From: Candidatus Omnitrophota bacterium
Lineage (GTDB): Bacteria; Omnitrophota; Omnitrophia; Omnitrophales; JACQQS01
Assembly (NCBI GenBank): GCA_016206925.1
Contig: JACQQS010000050.1
Coordinates: 1 to 35,353, forward strand
Reading direction: 5' to 3'
DNA length: 35,353 nucleotides
Position numbers and translations under genes: made by a program. Each line of letters begins with the position of its first letter. Position 1 is the stretch's first letter. This document shows, in pieces, positions 15,536 to 23,438 of the stretch. Under the pieces are notes generated by a model. It saw nothing but the letters and a program-made list of their open reading frames with translations. It was not told where the DNA came from and ran no database searches.

Positions 15536-15804
15536 ATTCTGCGGAATGGGGCAAAAAAGCTCTAAACTTTATTAGAGAAAACGAACTGGGCCCCGCTTTT
15601 ACCATTGCCGCACTCACCCTGATCTTGCTGGGCCTGTTCTTCGGTATATCTGACTTGAGTGCTCGCTCAAAGACAGAGACCGATATTTTGGAAAAAATAA
15701 GGATCCTCCAACACCTGGGTGAAGATATTGACTTCTCTCTCGTTGGAGCAGAAATACTCTATGCGGATGAATTATCTGTAATAGATTCGTTCGGCACGCG
15801 TTGA
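15532..15804 (+). CDS. Small single-span membrane protein
   Basis: The 90-residue protein has a short N-terminal cytoplasmic part, one transmembrane helix (GPAFTIAALTLILLGLFFGI, about residues 20-40) and an acidic helical tail (TETDILEKIRILQHLGEDID). Its ATG overlaps the stop of the secreted helical protein by four bases, so the pair likely function together. No family was recognised. It ends at 15804, upstream of the separate promoter for the cupredoxin gene. Confidence 0.65.
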   Translation: MNSAEWGKKALNFIRENELGPAFTIAALTLILLGLFFGISDLSARSKTETDILEKIRILQHLGEDIDFSLVGAEILYADELSVIDSFGTR

Positions 15805-15818
15805 TCAAAAAATAACTA

Positions 15819-15846
15819 TTTCACATGGTTGGACTTTTGTTATAAT
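15819..15846 (+). promoter_or_regulatory. Extended -10 promoter of the cupredoxin-cox operon
   Basis: TGTTATAAT (15838-15846) is an extended -10 element with a perfect TATAAT. A weak -35 (TTTCAC, 15819-15824) lies 16 bases upstream. The predicted start near 15853 leads to a GGAGG Shine-Dalgarno and the ATG at 15893. Confidence 0.6.
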
Positions 15847-15892
15847 TCCCGCTTAATTTTCATGAATGTTTTAATCCATGGAGGACACAAAA

Positions 15893-16651
15893 ATGTTTAA
15901 CTGTTTGAGAATCCGTTTTTCCGTACCCTTGATCTCGTCCTTACTTTTGGCTGTTTCTTTCTCGGAAGCCGGCATAGTATCCGGCACCGCAACGTTTGAT
16001 GGAACAGTACCCACCATGAAAGCTATCAAGATGGATTCTGATCCCTATTGCGCCCTTCAGCACACGCAATCCCTGTTTAAGGAAACGGTGATCGTCGGAG
16101 AAAACGGTTCGCTTAAAAATGTCTTCGTTTACGTGAAGTCCAGTGAGGAATTGGACGCTATGATTGAAAACGGAGAAATCACCGCACCGACGGCTCCCGT
16201 TGTCATGGATCAGAAAGGCTGCCACTACGAACCGCATGTTTTCGGCATAATGGTGGGACAGCCGCTCGAAATTCGCAATAGCGACCAAACACTTCACAAC
16301 GTGCACGCGATGCCCAAGCAGGGCGGAGCATTCAATATCGGAATGCCGGGGAAACCCGAACCATGGAGCATCAATAAAGCTTTCAAAGTCAAGGAAATCA
16401 TGGTCCCGATCAAATGCGATGTCCATTCCTGGATGAGCAGTTTCGCCGGCGTGCTTGACCATCCGTTTTACAGTGTCACAGACGCCCAGGGAAAGTTCGA
16501 GATTAAGGATTTGCCTCCGGGAGATTACGTCATTGAGGCTTGGCACGAAAAATTAGGCACTTCCGAACAAACCGTAACCGTCGCGGATGGCGCCCCGGTC
16601 GCAATTAGCTTCGTTTTTACAAAACCTGCTGCCGAGGCCTCTGAGGCCTGA
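15893..16651 (+). CDS. Exported cupredoxin with C-terminal carboxypeptidase-regulatory-like domain
   Basis: The 252-residue protein carries a signal peptide (MFNCLRIRFSVPLISSLLLA, cleavage near SEA-GI). Its body holds a type-1-copper pattern: an upstream histidine in SDQTLHNVHAMP and the C-x2-H-x2-M cluster in PIKCDVHSWMSS. The end (TDAQGKFEIKDLPPGDYVIE AWHEKLG) is a beta-sandwich of the carboxypeptidase-regulatory type. Similar proteins are often encoded beside cytochrome oxidase genes and may deliver electrons to CuA or handle copper. The start at 15893 is chosen for GGAGG eight bases upstream; an in-frame ATG at 15878 precedes that site. A strong extended -10 promoter lies just upstream, and coxB begins 28 bases after the stop. 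Confidence 0.8.
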   Translation: MFNCLRIRFSVPLISSLLLAVSFSEAGIVSGTATFDGTVPTMKAIKMDSDPYCALQHTQSLFKETVIVGENGSLKNVFVYVKSSEELDAMIENGEITAPTAPVVMDQKGCHYEPHVFGIMVGQPLEIRNSDQTLHNVHAMPKQGGAFNIGMPGKPEPWSINKAFKVKEIMVPIKCDVHSWMSSFAGVLDHPFYSVTDAQGKFEIKDLPPGDYVIEAWHEKLGTSEQTVTVADGAPVAISFVFTKPAAEASEA

Positions 16652-16679
16652 CAGCACGCGTATAAAAAAGGCGCGTTCG

Positions 16680-17444
16680 TTGATTAAAAAGTTTGGAATC
16701 ATTCCGGCTCTGGCAGGAACGTTGTTTGCGTCAGATTCCGCGTGGGCCGCAAAATATACAGCCTGGTGGCTTCCGGATAATGTATCCACATTTGGAACCC
16801 AGGTAGATAAAACGTTTTACATCATTCTGGCCATCACGACGGTCATCTTTTTTTTAGTTGAAGCAACGCTCCTCACATTTCTCATCAAGTACAGAAATCG
16901 CGAAGGCCAAAAAGCCAAGTTTATTCACGGCCATCATACGCTTGAAATCGTCTGGACCATAATCCCGGCCGCCATTCTGGTTTGGCTGGCATTTTACCAG
17001 CGCGGATCATGGGCCGAGATAAAGCAGAATTTCCCCGCGGAAAAAGACGCCTTTGTCGTAGAAACCTCGGGCCAGCAATTTGAATGGCACTTTAATTATG
17101 CCGGGCCCGATCAACAATTCGGCACGGCCGACGATATCGAAACCATCAATCAACTGCACGTTCCCGTAGAAAAACCGGTTCTACTCAAAATCAGTTCGAA
17201 AGACGTCATTCACAGCTTTTTCCTTCCGGAATTTCGCCTGAAACAAGATGCGGTGCCGGGTCTGGTAATTCCGGCTTGGTTCAAACCACTCAAGACGGGA
17301 GTATTCGACGTGGCATGCGCCGAGCTTTGCGGTCTGGGCCATTATCGCATGCGAGGGTTTTTAAACGTGTACACGCAAAGCGACTTGGACACCAAACTTT
17401 CCGAACTTGCACAGGAAACCGAAGAAGAGGATATTTGGGAATAG
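16680..17444 (+). CDS. coxB: Cytochrome c oxidase subunit II
   Basis: CoxB takes electrons from the periplasmic donor through its CuA centre. From a TTG at 16680 it is 254 residues: signal peptide (ending SAWA-AK), two membrane helices (FYIILAITTVIFFLVEATLL and IVWTIIPAAILVWLAFY), then the cupredoxin domain. CuA ligands are visible: His in VIHSFFLPEF, and C-A-E-L-C-G-x2-H-x2-M near the C-terminus. There is no C-terminal cytochrome c domain, so this is not a caa3 fusion. The TTG has an AAGGCG site and starts the signal peptide naturally; a longer form from 16587 would overlap the cupredoxin gene by 65 bases. It ends with TAG, 11 bases before coxA. Confidence 0.93.
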   Translation: MIKKFGIIPALAGTLFASDSAWAAKYTAWWLPDNVSTFGTQVDKTFYIILAITTVIFFLVEATLLTFLIKYRNREGQKAKFIHGHHTLEIVWTIIPAAILVWLAFYQRGSWAEIKQNFPAEKDAFVVETSGQQFEWHFNYAGPDQQFGTADDIETINQLHVPVEKPVLLKISSKDVIHSFFLPEFRLKQDAVPGLVIPAWFKPLKTGVFDVACAELCGLGHYRMRGFLNVYTQSDLDTKLSELAQETEEEDIWE

Positions 17445-17455
17445 CGGAGAAAATA

Positions 17456-19201
17456 ATGGGCAGCCACGCAGAACGTAAGCAGAGTTTTATTTCCAAGTAC
17501 GTTTTCTCGAAAGATCACAAAGTGATCGGAATTCAGTTTCTTTTGACCAGCTTTGTGTCTCTCTTGATCGGCGGCGCGCTGGCTATGGCCATTCGCTGGC
17601 AGCTCGCTTACCCCTGGCAGGAAGTTCCTATCATAGGGAAATGGCTTTTCCCCGAATCCGGCGGAACGGTGACGCCGGAGTTTTACGCAACGCTCGTCAC
17701 CATGCACGGCACGGTCATGATTTTCTTCGTGATCATTCCTTTTCTTGTCGGGGCATTTGGCAACTTCCTGATACCTCTTCAAATTGGCGCGCGTGATATG
17801 GCATTCCCCACGTTAAACATGCTTTCATACTGGTTTTATGTCCCGGCTTTCATAGTGGCAATGACCGGATTTTTTGTGGAAGGAAACGCTGCCGCTGCCG
17901 GATGGACGTCTTATCCCCCCCTAAGCGTTATTAATCCTCAAGGACAAGACTTCTGGCTTATCAGTATTCTTATCGTAGGCAGCTCATCGCTGATGGGTGC
18001 CGTTAACTACGTAACCACCATTGTGAACATGCGCGCACCAGGCCTGGGTTTCTTTCGTCTGCCGATGACCATTTGGGCACTCCTCATAACCGCAATTTTG
18101 ATTCTCATTGCAACGCCCGTTCTTACGGCCGCCGGAATCATGCTTCTTTTCGACCGGACCATGGGAACATGCTTCTTTATTCCGAAAGGTCTTGTGATTT
18201 CCGGCGAACCCTATGCGCATGCGGGCGGCGGACAGCCGCTTCTCTGGCAGCATTTGTTCTGGTTTTACTCCCATCCGGCGGTCTACATTATGATTTTGCC
18301 CGCCATGGGAATTGCTTCAGACATCATCTCAACCTTTTCACGTAAACCTTTATTCGGATATCGGCCCATGGTTTACTCCATTTGCGCCATTGCCGGGCTT
18401 GGATGCATTGTATGGGGGCATCACATGTTTCAAAGCGGCATGAATCCCGTCTTGGGAATGACTTTTATGACTTCGACCATGCTCATCGCCCTGCCTTCGG
18501 CCATTAAGACATTTAACTGGCTGGGAACGCTCTGGGGCGGAAAAATCCATTTTACCTCGGCCATGTGCAATGCGCTGGCATTTGTGTCTATGTTTGTCAT
18601 AGGCGGATTAAGCGGAATATTTATGGCTGCCACCAATGTCGATATCTACATTCACGACACTTATTTCATTGTCGGCCACATTCACTATGTTTTATTCGGC
18701 GGAAGCATGTTTGCCATCTTCGCGGGCATTTACTACTGGTTCCCGAAAATGTTTGGGCGCGCGATGAACGAATTCTGGGGAAAGGTACACTTTGTCCTCA
18801 CATTCATTTTTTTCAACGGAACATTCTTTGTATTCCATATTCTCGGGGTAGGCGGAATGATGCGGCGCATTGCCGACGCCACACAATATACCTATCTCCA
18901 ACATCTCCAGCCGTTGAATGTATTTGCAAGCATAAGCTCCTTCGGCCTCGGATTGGTTCAAGTCATATTCGTCTTAAATTTCTTCTCGAGCCTCTTTTTC
19001 GGAAAGCGCGCCGAAGCAAACCATTGGAAAGCCAATACACTCGAGTGGGCCGATACGCCTTCCCCGCCGCCGCACGGAAATTTCGACGTCATACCGACCG
19101 TGTACCGGGGACCGTACGAATACAGCTCTCCTCTTGTGAAGGAAGATTGGCTCCCGCAATCGCGCAAACTGGCCGAAACGGCCGGCGCCGGCCGCCATTA
19201 A
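17456..19201 (+). CDS. coxA: Cytochrome c oxidase subunit I, A2-type
   Basis: This is the catalytic subunit of a heme-copper oxygen reductase (581 residues, about 12 helices). Ligands: H84 (heme a) in MHGTVMIF; H273 (CuB) and cross-linked Tyr277 in YSHPAVY; H322/H323 (CuB) in WGHHMF; H408 (heme a3) and H410 (heme a) in VGHIHY. The usual D-channel glutamate of HPEVY is replaced by Ala275 and preceded by Y271-S272, the YS signature of the A2 subfamily (as in the Rhodothermus caa3 enzyme). The ATG at 17456 follows a GCGGAG site; earlier in-frame starts lie inside coxB. It follows coxB by 11 bases and precedes ctaA by 7. No subunit III is fused to its C-terminus. Confidence 0.95.
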   Translation: MGSHAERKQSFISKYVFSKDHKVIGIQFLLTSFVSLLIGGALAMAIRWQLAYPWQEVPIIGKWLFPESGGTVTPEFYATLVTMHGTVMIFFVIIPFLVGAFGNFLIPLQIGARDMAFPTLNMLSYWFYVPAFIVAMTGFFVEGNAAAAGWTSYPPLSVINPQGQDFWLISILIVGSSSLMGAVNYVTTIVNMRAPGLGFFRLPMTIWALLITAILILIATPVLTAAGIMLLFDRTMGTCFFIPKGLVISGEPYAHAGGGQPLLWQHLFWFYSHPAVYIMILPAMGIASDIISTFSRKPLFGYRPMVYSICAIAGLGCIVWGHHMFQSGMNPVLGMTFMTSTMLIALPSAIKTFNWLGTLWGGKIHFTSAMCNALAFVSMFVIGGLSGIFMAATNVDIYIHDTYFIVGHIHYVLFGGSMFAIFAGIYYWFPKMFGRAMNEFWGKVHFVLTFIFFNGTFFVFHILGVGGMMRRIADATQYTYLQHLQPLNVFASISSFGLGLVQVIFVLNFFSSLFFGKRAEANHWKANTLEWADTPSPPPHGNFDVIPTVYRGPYEYSSPLVKEDWLPQSRKLAETAGAGRH

Positions 19202-19208
19202 TATTGAA

Positions 19209-20099
19209 GTGTCCACAAGCCGCTATCAAACCGGATTAAACCGCTTAACGTTTCTCACATTTTTCTCCACTTGGGTGCTCATCGTTGCCGGAAGTCTCGT
19301 AACCAGCACCGAATCGGGCCTTTCGGTTCCCGATTGGCCATTATCTTACGGCCGGATTTTCCCTCCCATGATCGGCGGAATTCGCTTCGAGCATACGCAC
19401 CGCATGATTGCAGGCACCGTTGCTCTGCTGACATTGTGGCAGGCCGTATGGATTTGGCGGACAGATCAACGAAAGTGGGTTAGGAACCTGGGCGTTCTAG
19501 CCTTCGGGCTTGTTCTGTTTCAGGCTATTTTGGGAGGACTTACCGTCCTTTTGCTCTTACCTTGGGTTATTTCCGTATTGCATGCATGCACAGCACAAAC
19601 ATTTTTCGTGGTCGCCGGAGCGCTCAGCGTTGTCACTTCTGAATATTGGCAAAACATACACGAGCAGCACACCGAAAGAGATACAAATACATACGGCAAC
19701 CTTGTGCAATTTTCCGCATTGACGCTTGCAAGCGTCTTCTTACAACTTATTCTGGGCGCTTTAAGACGCCATAATGTGGCCGGAATTCATCCACACTTAT
19801 TTGGCGGAGTCATGGTCACCGTTATTTCCTGGTCGCTATTCGCGTATATCAACAGCCGGTTCTCCGGAAAGAGCGATCTTTGGCTGGGTGGATTGTTTCT
19901 AAGCTTTCTGGTTCTGGCAGAAGTTTTCCTGGGTGCGGGCGCTTTTGCCGCCCGAACGCAAAGTTCCGCGGAAATTGAACCGCCAACGGGAACGGTTTTG
20001 CTTACCGTTGCTCATGTTGCGGTAGGCGCGCTTGTTTTGGCTTCCGCAGCATTTCTTTTTCTGATAAGCTCTGCATACCATCGAAACAACCGCACCTGA
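19209..20099 (+). CDS. ctaA: Heme A synthase (CtaA/COX15)
   Basis: CtaA oxidises heme O to heme A for the oxidase. The 296-residue protein has eight predicted membrane helices and the family motifs: TESGLSVPDWPLSYG in the first periplasmic loop, the heme-ligand histidines in FEHTHRMIAG and in VLHACTAQ, and the second-half histidines in GIHPHLFGG and VAHVAVGA. It starts with GTG at 19209, seven bases after the coxA stop, with no clear Shine-Dalgarno, so translational coupling is likely. No cysteine pair is seen in the first periplasmic loop, unlike the Bacillus-type enzyme. Confidence 0.9.
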   Translation: MSTSRYQTGLNRLTFLTFFSTWVLIVAGSLVTSTESGLSVPDWPLSYGRIFPPMIGGIRFEHTHRMIAGTVALLTLWQAVWIWRTDQRKWVRNLGVLAFGLVLFQAILGGLTVLLLLPWVISVLHACTAQTFFVVAGALSVVTSEYWQNIHEQHTERDTNTYGNLVQFSALTLASVFLQLILGALRRHNVAGIHPHLFGGVMVTVISWSLFAYINSRFSGKSDLWLGGLFLSFLVLAEVFLGAGAFAARTQSSAEIEPPTGTVLLTVAHVAVGALVLASAAFLFLISSAYHRNNRT

Positions 20100-20117
20100 G
20101 AAAATCAAAGAGTCTGT

Positions 20118-21020
20118 ATGAAAGAAGCTATCGCGATACCACAAGATGCCGGATCTTATTCAAACAGAATTAGGCCCGGCGTCTATCTGGAGCTGACCAA
20201 GCCGAGATTGAGCATGCTGGTGATCATGACTACGATCGTCGGCTATTATTTGGCAAGAATGGGCATAGAACCTCCCGAGCGAATTTTCCATTTAATTTTC
20301 GGAACGTCCTTTTTGGTCGGCGGTTCCAATGCGCTAAATCAATGGATGGAGCGGGAAGTGGACTTTAAAATGAAAAGGACCGCCGGGCGCCCTCTTCCTA
20401 CAAAAAGAATCGGCTCATCATCCGCTCTGATCTTTGCCATGCTCTGCTCCTTGGGGGGCTTGGCATACCTGAATTTTTTCGTGAATCCATTTACGGCACT
20501 ACTTGGATTTGCTGCGTTTCTAAGCTACGTGCTTCTGTACACGCCGCTGAAAAAAATAACGACACTGGCTACGTTGGTCGGCGCCATTCCGGGCGCTTTG
20601 CCCATTGTCATGGGGTGGAGCGCCGCACGCCCCTATTTTGATCTGGCTTCCTGGTCGCTTTTCTTCATCCTGTTTTTCTGGCAGCTTCCCCATTTTCTGG
20701 CCATCGGCTGGCGGTGCCGCGAGGATTACCGGAATGCCGAACTTTCCATGCTTCCGGCTTTGGATGAAACTGGGCGGGCGACATCCAGACAAATGGTTCT
20801 TTATGCTCTGGCGCTTCTGCCCATCAGTTTAATACCCACCATCATCGGCCTTACGGGCGTTATTTATTTCATTGTGGCGTTTATACTCGGTCTCTCGTAT
20901 GCGGGATTGAGCCTGCTCTGTGCTTTAAGACCAACAGAACGGCGCGCATCTCGTTTGTTTTTTGGTTCTATGTATTATCTTGTTTTTCTTCTTGTATTCA
21001 TGGTGATTGACAAACGCTGA
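20118..21020 (+). CDS. ctaB: Protoheme IX farnesyltransferase (CtaB/CyoE)
   Basis: This 300-residue integral membrane prenyltransferase makes heme O from heme B and farnesyl diphosphate, supplying CtaA. It shows the UbiA-family aspartate-rich motif in NALNQWMEREVDFKMKRT, the RPLPTKRI segment, the YTPLKKITTLATLVGAIPGA loop and the second conserved motif FWQLPHFLAIGWRCREDY. About eight or nine helices are predicted. It follows ctaA by 18 bases and precedes the SCO gene by 21, so it is part of the same transcript. The ATG at 20118 has only a weak GAG site. Confidence 0.94.
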   Translation: MKEAIAIPQDAGSYSNRIRPGVYLELTKPRLSMLVIMTTIVGYYLARMGIEPPERIFHLIFGTSFLVGGSNALNQWMEREVDFKMKRTAGRPLPTKRIGSSSALIFAMLCSLGGLAYLNFFVNPFTALLGFAAFLSYVLLYTPLKKITTLATLVGAIPGALPIVMGWSAARPYFDLASWSLFFILFFWQLPHFLAIGWRCREDYRNAELSMLPALDETGRATSRQMVLYALALLPISLIPTIIGLTGVIYFIVAFILGLSYAGLSLLCALRPTERRASRLFFGSMYYLVFLLVFMVIDKR

Positions 21021-21041
21021 CGCCACTCTTATCCTTTTGCC

Positions 21042-21737
21042 ATGCCCGAAGAGCTCAAAAAAAGCCGGGACACAGTCCAGCAGGTAATGGTCCTGAACAT
21101 ATTGTTCGGTGCCGGGTGTCTTTTTGTAATCATGGCAACCTTCCTGGCGCCCGTTCAACATTATCATAAGAATAGCAACCAAACCGATATTTTAAAATCT
21201 GCGCTCCTGTCCGCTTCAGAAAACGTCCTTCCCGAGTTTGCATTGACCGATCAAAACGGACGGGCGATCAGCCGGGATAACCTGCTCGGCAAAATCTGGG
21301 TCGCCAATTTCATATTTACCCGCTGTAATGTGAGCTGCCCCAAAATGACCGCACAAATGGCCGGACTTCAAGAAGCATTCCGAAATGATCCGCATATTCG
21401 CCTGGTTTCCTTCTCGGTGGACCCCGCGTACGACACGTCGGCCGTATTGAACGATTTTGCCCGAAGCTACCGCGCCGAACCGGAACAGTGGCTTTTCCTG
21501 ACCGGCCCGAAAGACACGGTCTTCAACCTTGCGCGCGGTTACTTTCTTCTCAGCGCAGGCCACGTTTCCGAAGAAGACCGGAAGGCCGGTGCGGAAGAAA
21601 TTCTTCACAGCGAAAGATTTGTCCTGGTAAATCCGGAAGGAAGAATTGAAGATTACTTTGACGGTTTTGATGCTGCGTCGGTAGAAGCATTGAAATCACG
21701 CATGATTCAATTGAAACAATCGCGCTTTCCGCTGTGA
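21042..21737 (+). CDS. SCO1/SenC-type copper chaperone
   Basis: SCO proteins deliver copper to, or reduce, the CuA site of CoxB. The 231-residue protein has one N-terminal membrane anchor (LNILFGAGCLFVIMATFLAP, about 18-37) and a thioredoxin-like domain outside. Copper ligands are Cys95 and Cys99 in FTRCNVSCP and His189 in LHSERFVLVNP; FSVDPAYDT is the family's usual strand. Its stop overlaps the GTG start of the next gene (GTGA, 21734-21737). It sits in the oxidase operon, as expected for its role. Confidence 0.93.
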   Translation: MPEELKKSRDTVQQVMVLNILFGAGCLFVIMATFLAPVQHYHKNSNQTDILKSALLSASENVLPEFALTDQNGRAISRDNLLGKIWVANFIFTRCNVSCPKMTAQMAGLQEAFRNDPHIRLVSFSVDPAYDTSAVLNDFARSYRAEPEQWLFLTGPKDTVFNLARGYFLLSAGHVSEEDRKAGAEEILHSERFVLVNPEGRIEDYFDGFDAASVEALKSRMIQLKQSRFPL

Positions 21738-22153
21738 ATCTGACTTTTTTGCCGCCGCTGAATGCTTCCTTGAACTTACTAAGCACCGTTCTGCTTTGCG
21801 GAGGATTCTACTTTGCACGCCGGCATGATATCGAGCGGCATAAAGCCTGCATGGCCGGCGCGGTTATTTCTTCCGTTATTTTTCTGACATCCTATCTTAT
21901 TTATCACTACCATCATGGCGCCACGCCGTACCGCGGCACGGGTTTCAAGCGGACTCTTTACTTCAGCATATTAATTTCCCACACTGCGCTTGCCGGTATC
22001 ATTCTTCCATTCATTTTCTTTACGATAAAGCGGGCTATCAAGGGAGAAATTGAACGGCACCGGCGTTTGGCGCGCGTTACCCTTCCCATGTGGCTATACG
22101 TGTCTATTACCGGTGTCGTGGTTTATCTAATGCTTTACCGGCTGCCGCAATGA
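21734..22153 (+). CDS. DUF420 membrane protein (CtaM-like oxidase assembly factor)
   Basis: The 139-residue, four-helix membrane protein fits DUF420. It has LPPLNASLNLLSTVLLCGGF, then HIERHKACM-like spacing (RRHDIERHKACMAGAVISS), the histidine-rich loop YHYHHGATPYRGTG, and SHTALAGIILPF. Members are encoded with aa3/caa3 oxidases, and the Staphylococcus homologue CtaM is needed for oxidase assembly. The start is GTG at 21734, overlapping the SCO stop. Its own stop overlaps the next ATG by four bases, so translation is coupled along the row. Confidence 0.88.
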   Translation: MNLTFLPPLNASLNLLSTVLLCGGFYFARRHDIERHKACMAGAVISSVIFLTSYLIYHYHHGATPYRGTGFKRTLYFSILISHTALAGIILPFIFFTIKRAIKGEIERHRRLARVTLPMWLYVSITGVVVYLMLYRLPQ

Positions 22154-22371
22154 AAAAGACCTCTTTCTTTCCGGTTTTCCTTTTAATGGCTTCGGATGCC
22201 ATAGCCTGCCCGATGTGCAAATACGGACTTGTTTCAGTTTTAAATCCAGACTACGTATCCAGGCTCGCGAAAGGCTACTATTGGAGCATACTGCTCCTCC
22301 TGACCGTGCCCATCCTTCTGGTTACCGGTATGATATTCCTTGTGGCCGGATCAGCGCGAAGAAACCAGTAA
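22150..22371 (+). CDS. Small membrane protein with CPMC motif
   Basis: From ATG at 22150 the product is 73 residues: a signal-like first helix (KKTSFFPVFLLMASDAIA), a CPMCKYG motif at about 22-28, and a second membrane helix (YWSILLLLTVPILLVTGMIF). The CxxC at the outer face of the membrane could bind copper or act as a redox pair, which would suit its place as last gene of the oxidase operon directly after DUF420 (ATGA overlap). No named family was recognised. Earlier in-frame starts would lie inside DUF420 and are unlikely. The gene is convergent with the next, minus-strand gene 50 bases away; no terminator hairpin is visible between them. Confidence 0.7.
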   Translation: MKKTSFFPVFLLMASDAIACPMCKYGLVSVLNPDYVSRLAKGYYWSILLLLTVPILLVTGMIFLVAGSARRNQ

Positions 22372-22421
22372 GTACCTTCGAAACTTTTCCTGCTCTAAGG
22401 CCGCTGTAAAATTTTGGGGAG

Positions 22422-22721
22422 TTAAAAGAGGGAAAATTCCGGGCGGTTGAGTTCAACCATCTGGAAGTGGCGCCAGTAAACTTCGCGGAACGTATCGTTT
22501 TCCTGCATGAGTATCTCAAGCCGCTCACGAATTCTATTTACAAAGCGCTCGCGCTTGTGATGTCCTTCCTTATTCACGATGAGATCGAGGCGGGCAATGT
22601 AATCATCGATAACGAGGGTATTTTTACGGATCTGAGTAAAAATAATCTTTTCCTCTTCCGGAGAAAGCAGGAATCCATTTTGACAAACTTTCTTAAATAA
22701 GCGCTTTGAGTGAGTATCCAT
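22422..22721 (-). CDS. Small charged hypothetical protein
   Basis: The 99-residue protein is mostly helical and charged (SPEEEKIIFTQIRKN, RERFVNRIRERLEILMQEND), without signal peptide or membrane span. No family was recognised. Support for it being real comes from a promoter at 22742-22770 (CTGGCA, 17 bases, TATACT) and a TAAGG-like site about ten bases before the ATG. It forms its own short transcription unit between the two respiratory operons. Confidence 0.6.
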   Translation of the reverse strand: MDTHSKRLFKKVCQNGFLLSPEEEKIIFTQIRKNTLVIDDYIARLDLIVNKEGHHKRERFVNRIRERLEILMQENDTFREVYWRHFQMVELNRPEFSLF

Positions 22722-22741
22722 GAAATTTCAAACCTTACGTA

Positions 22742-22770
22742 AGTATACACGGTTCGATTAAAAATGCCAG
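22742..22770 (-). promoter_or_regulatory. Sigma-70 promoter of the 99-residue gene
   Basis: On the minus strand CTGGCA (22770-22765), 17 bases, TATACT (22747-22742). Both boxes are near consensus and the spacing is ideal. The start would fall near 22735, a leader of about 14 bases. Confidence 0.5.
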
Positions 22771-22841
22771 CAGCAGTTCGCGGCTCCCGCCAGATTTTTC
22801 CTCAAGAGATAGATCGGCAATTCGACGACATAAAAAGAGCA

Positions 22842-22872
22842 GAAAAAAGGGAGGTAAAATATTCTACCTCCC
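22842..22872 (-). terminator. Rho-independent terminator
   Basis: GGGAGGTA (22849-22856) and TACCTCCC (22865-22872) form a perfect 8-bp stem with an 8-base loop. On the minus strand it is followed by TTTTTT (complement of 22843-22848), so it ends transcription of the 140-residue gene whose stop codon lies 37 bases upstream. Confidence 0.85.
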
Positions 22873-22908
22873 TCTTAAAAAAACTAGCCGAAAAATTATT
22901 TTTGGAAA

Positions 22909-23331
22909 TTAGTACGACGCGTTATCCAAGAATGAAGAGCCTTGTCGTGCGCGATTGCGGCGCTGTGATTCTTGGAGTATTCGCTGCGCTTCCTCAAGCT
23001 GTTTCTGCTGATCTGAAACTTCCGGCGAGGAGTTTGAATAAGCATCCAACGCGCTCCACACATGATTGGCAATCAGAGGCCCCACCCCGGCCCATACCAC
23101 CGGGCCGCCGACTACTCCGCCGAGAATTGCTGTGGTTGTAATCAACCCGGCTTCAAGCCCGCCCATGATTTTTGTTTTTGCACTGCTGATTTGGCCATTC
23201 ATGGCTTGTCCGGTTGTAGGAAGAAGAAGTGACGCCGTGGCCTCTCCAAGCCCATGTCCCGCAAAACCTGCCGGCGGTAGCATCAAAAACGCTCCAAAAA
23301 TCAAAAGAACAATCAAGCTAGTTGCTCGCAT
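22909..23331 (-). CDS. Small exported glycine-rich hydrophobic protein
   Basis: The 140-residue protein has a signal peptide (MRATSLIVLLIFGAFLMLPP, cleavage near GFA-GH), a long glycine-rich hydrophobic stretch (ITTTAILGGVVGGPVVWAGV, about residues 64-83) that may insert in a membrane, and a charged glutamine/arginine-rich tail (QKQLEEAQRILQESQRRNRA). No family was recognised. It is a complete stand-alone unit: near-consensus promoter at 23409-23437, AAGGAG eight bases before the ATG, and a strong terminator after the stop, which suggests strong expression. Confidence 0.7.
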   Translation of the reverse strand: MRATSLIVLLIFGAFLMLPPAGFAGHGLGEATASLLLPTTGQAMNGQISSAKTKIMGGLEAGLITTTAILGGVVGGPVVWAGVGPLIANHVWSALDAYSNSSPEVSDQQKQLEEAQRILQESQRRNRARQGSSFLDNASY

Positions 23332-23408
23332 GTTGACTCACTCCTTTGGTTTCGCGCATAGCGCTGGTTTTCTCACCCATAAATTACCGAAAACTGACAT
23401 TGGGCAGT

Positions 23409-23437
23409 ATTATAGTATCGAGTTCTACATTTTTCAA
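23409..23437 (-). promoter_or_regulatory. Near-consensus sigma-70 promoter of the 140-residue gene
   Basis: On the minus strand TTGAAA (23437-23432), 17 bases, TATAAT (23414-23409). The -35 matches 5 of 6 and the -10 is perfect. Start near 23402 gives a ~70-base leader. It begins right after the TPR gene stop. Confidence 0.75.
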
Positions 23438-23438
23438 C

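Noticed and set aside
17276..17455. Extended start of CoxA inside coxB
   Set aside because: CoxA homology begins near 17456, where GCGGAG precedes an ATG; the extension is a shadow of coxB in another frame.
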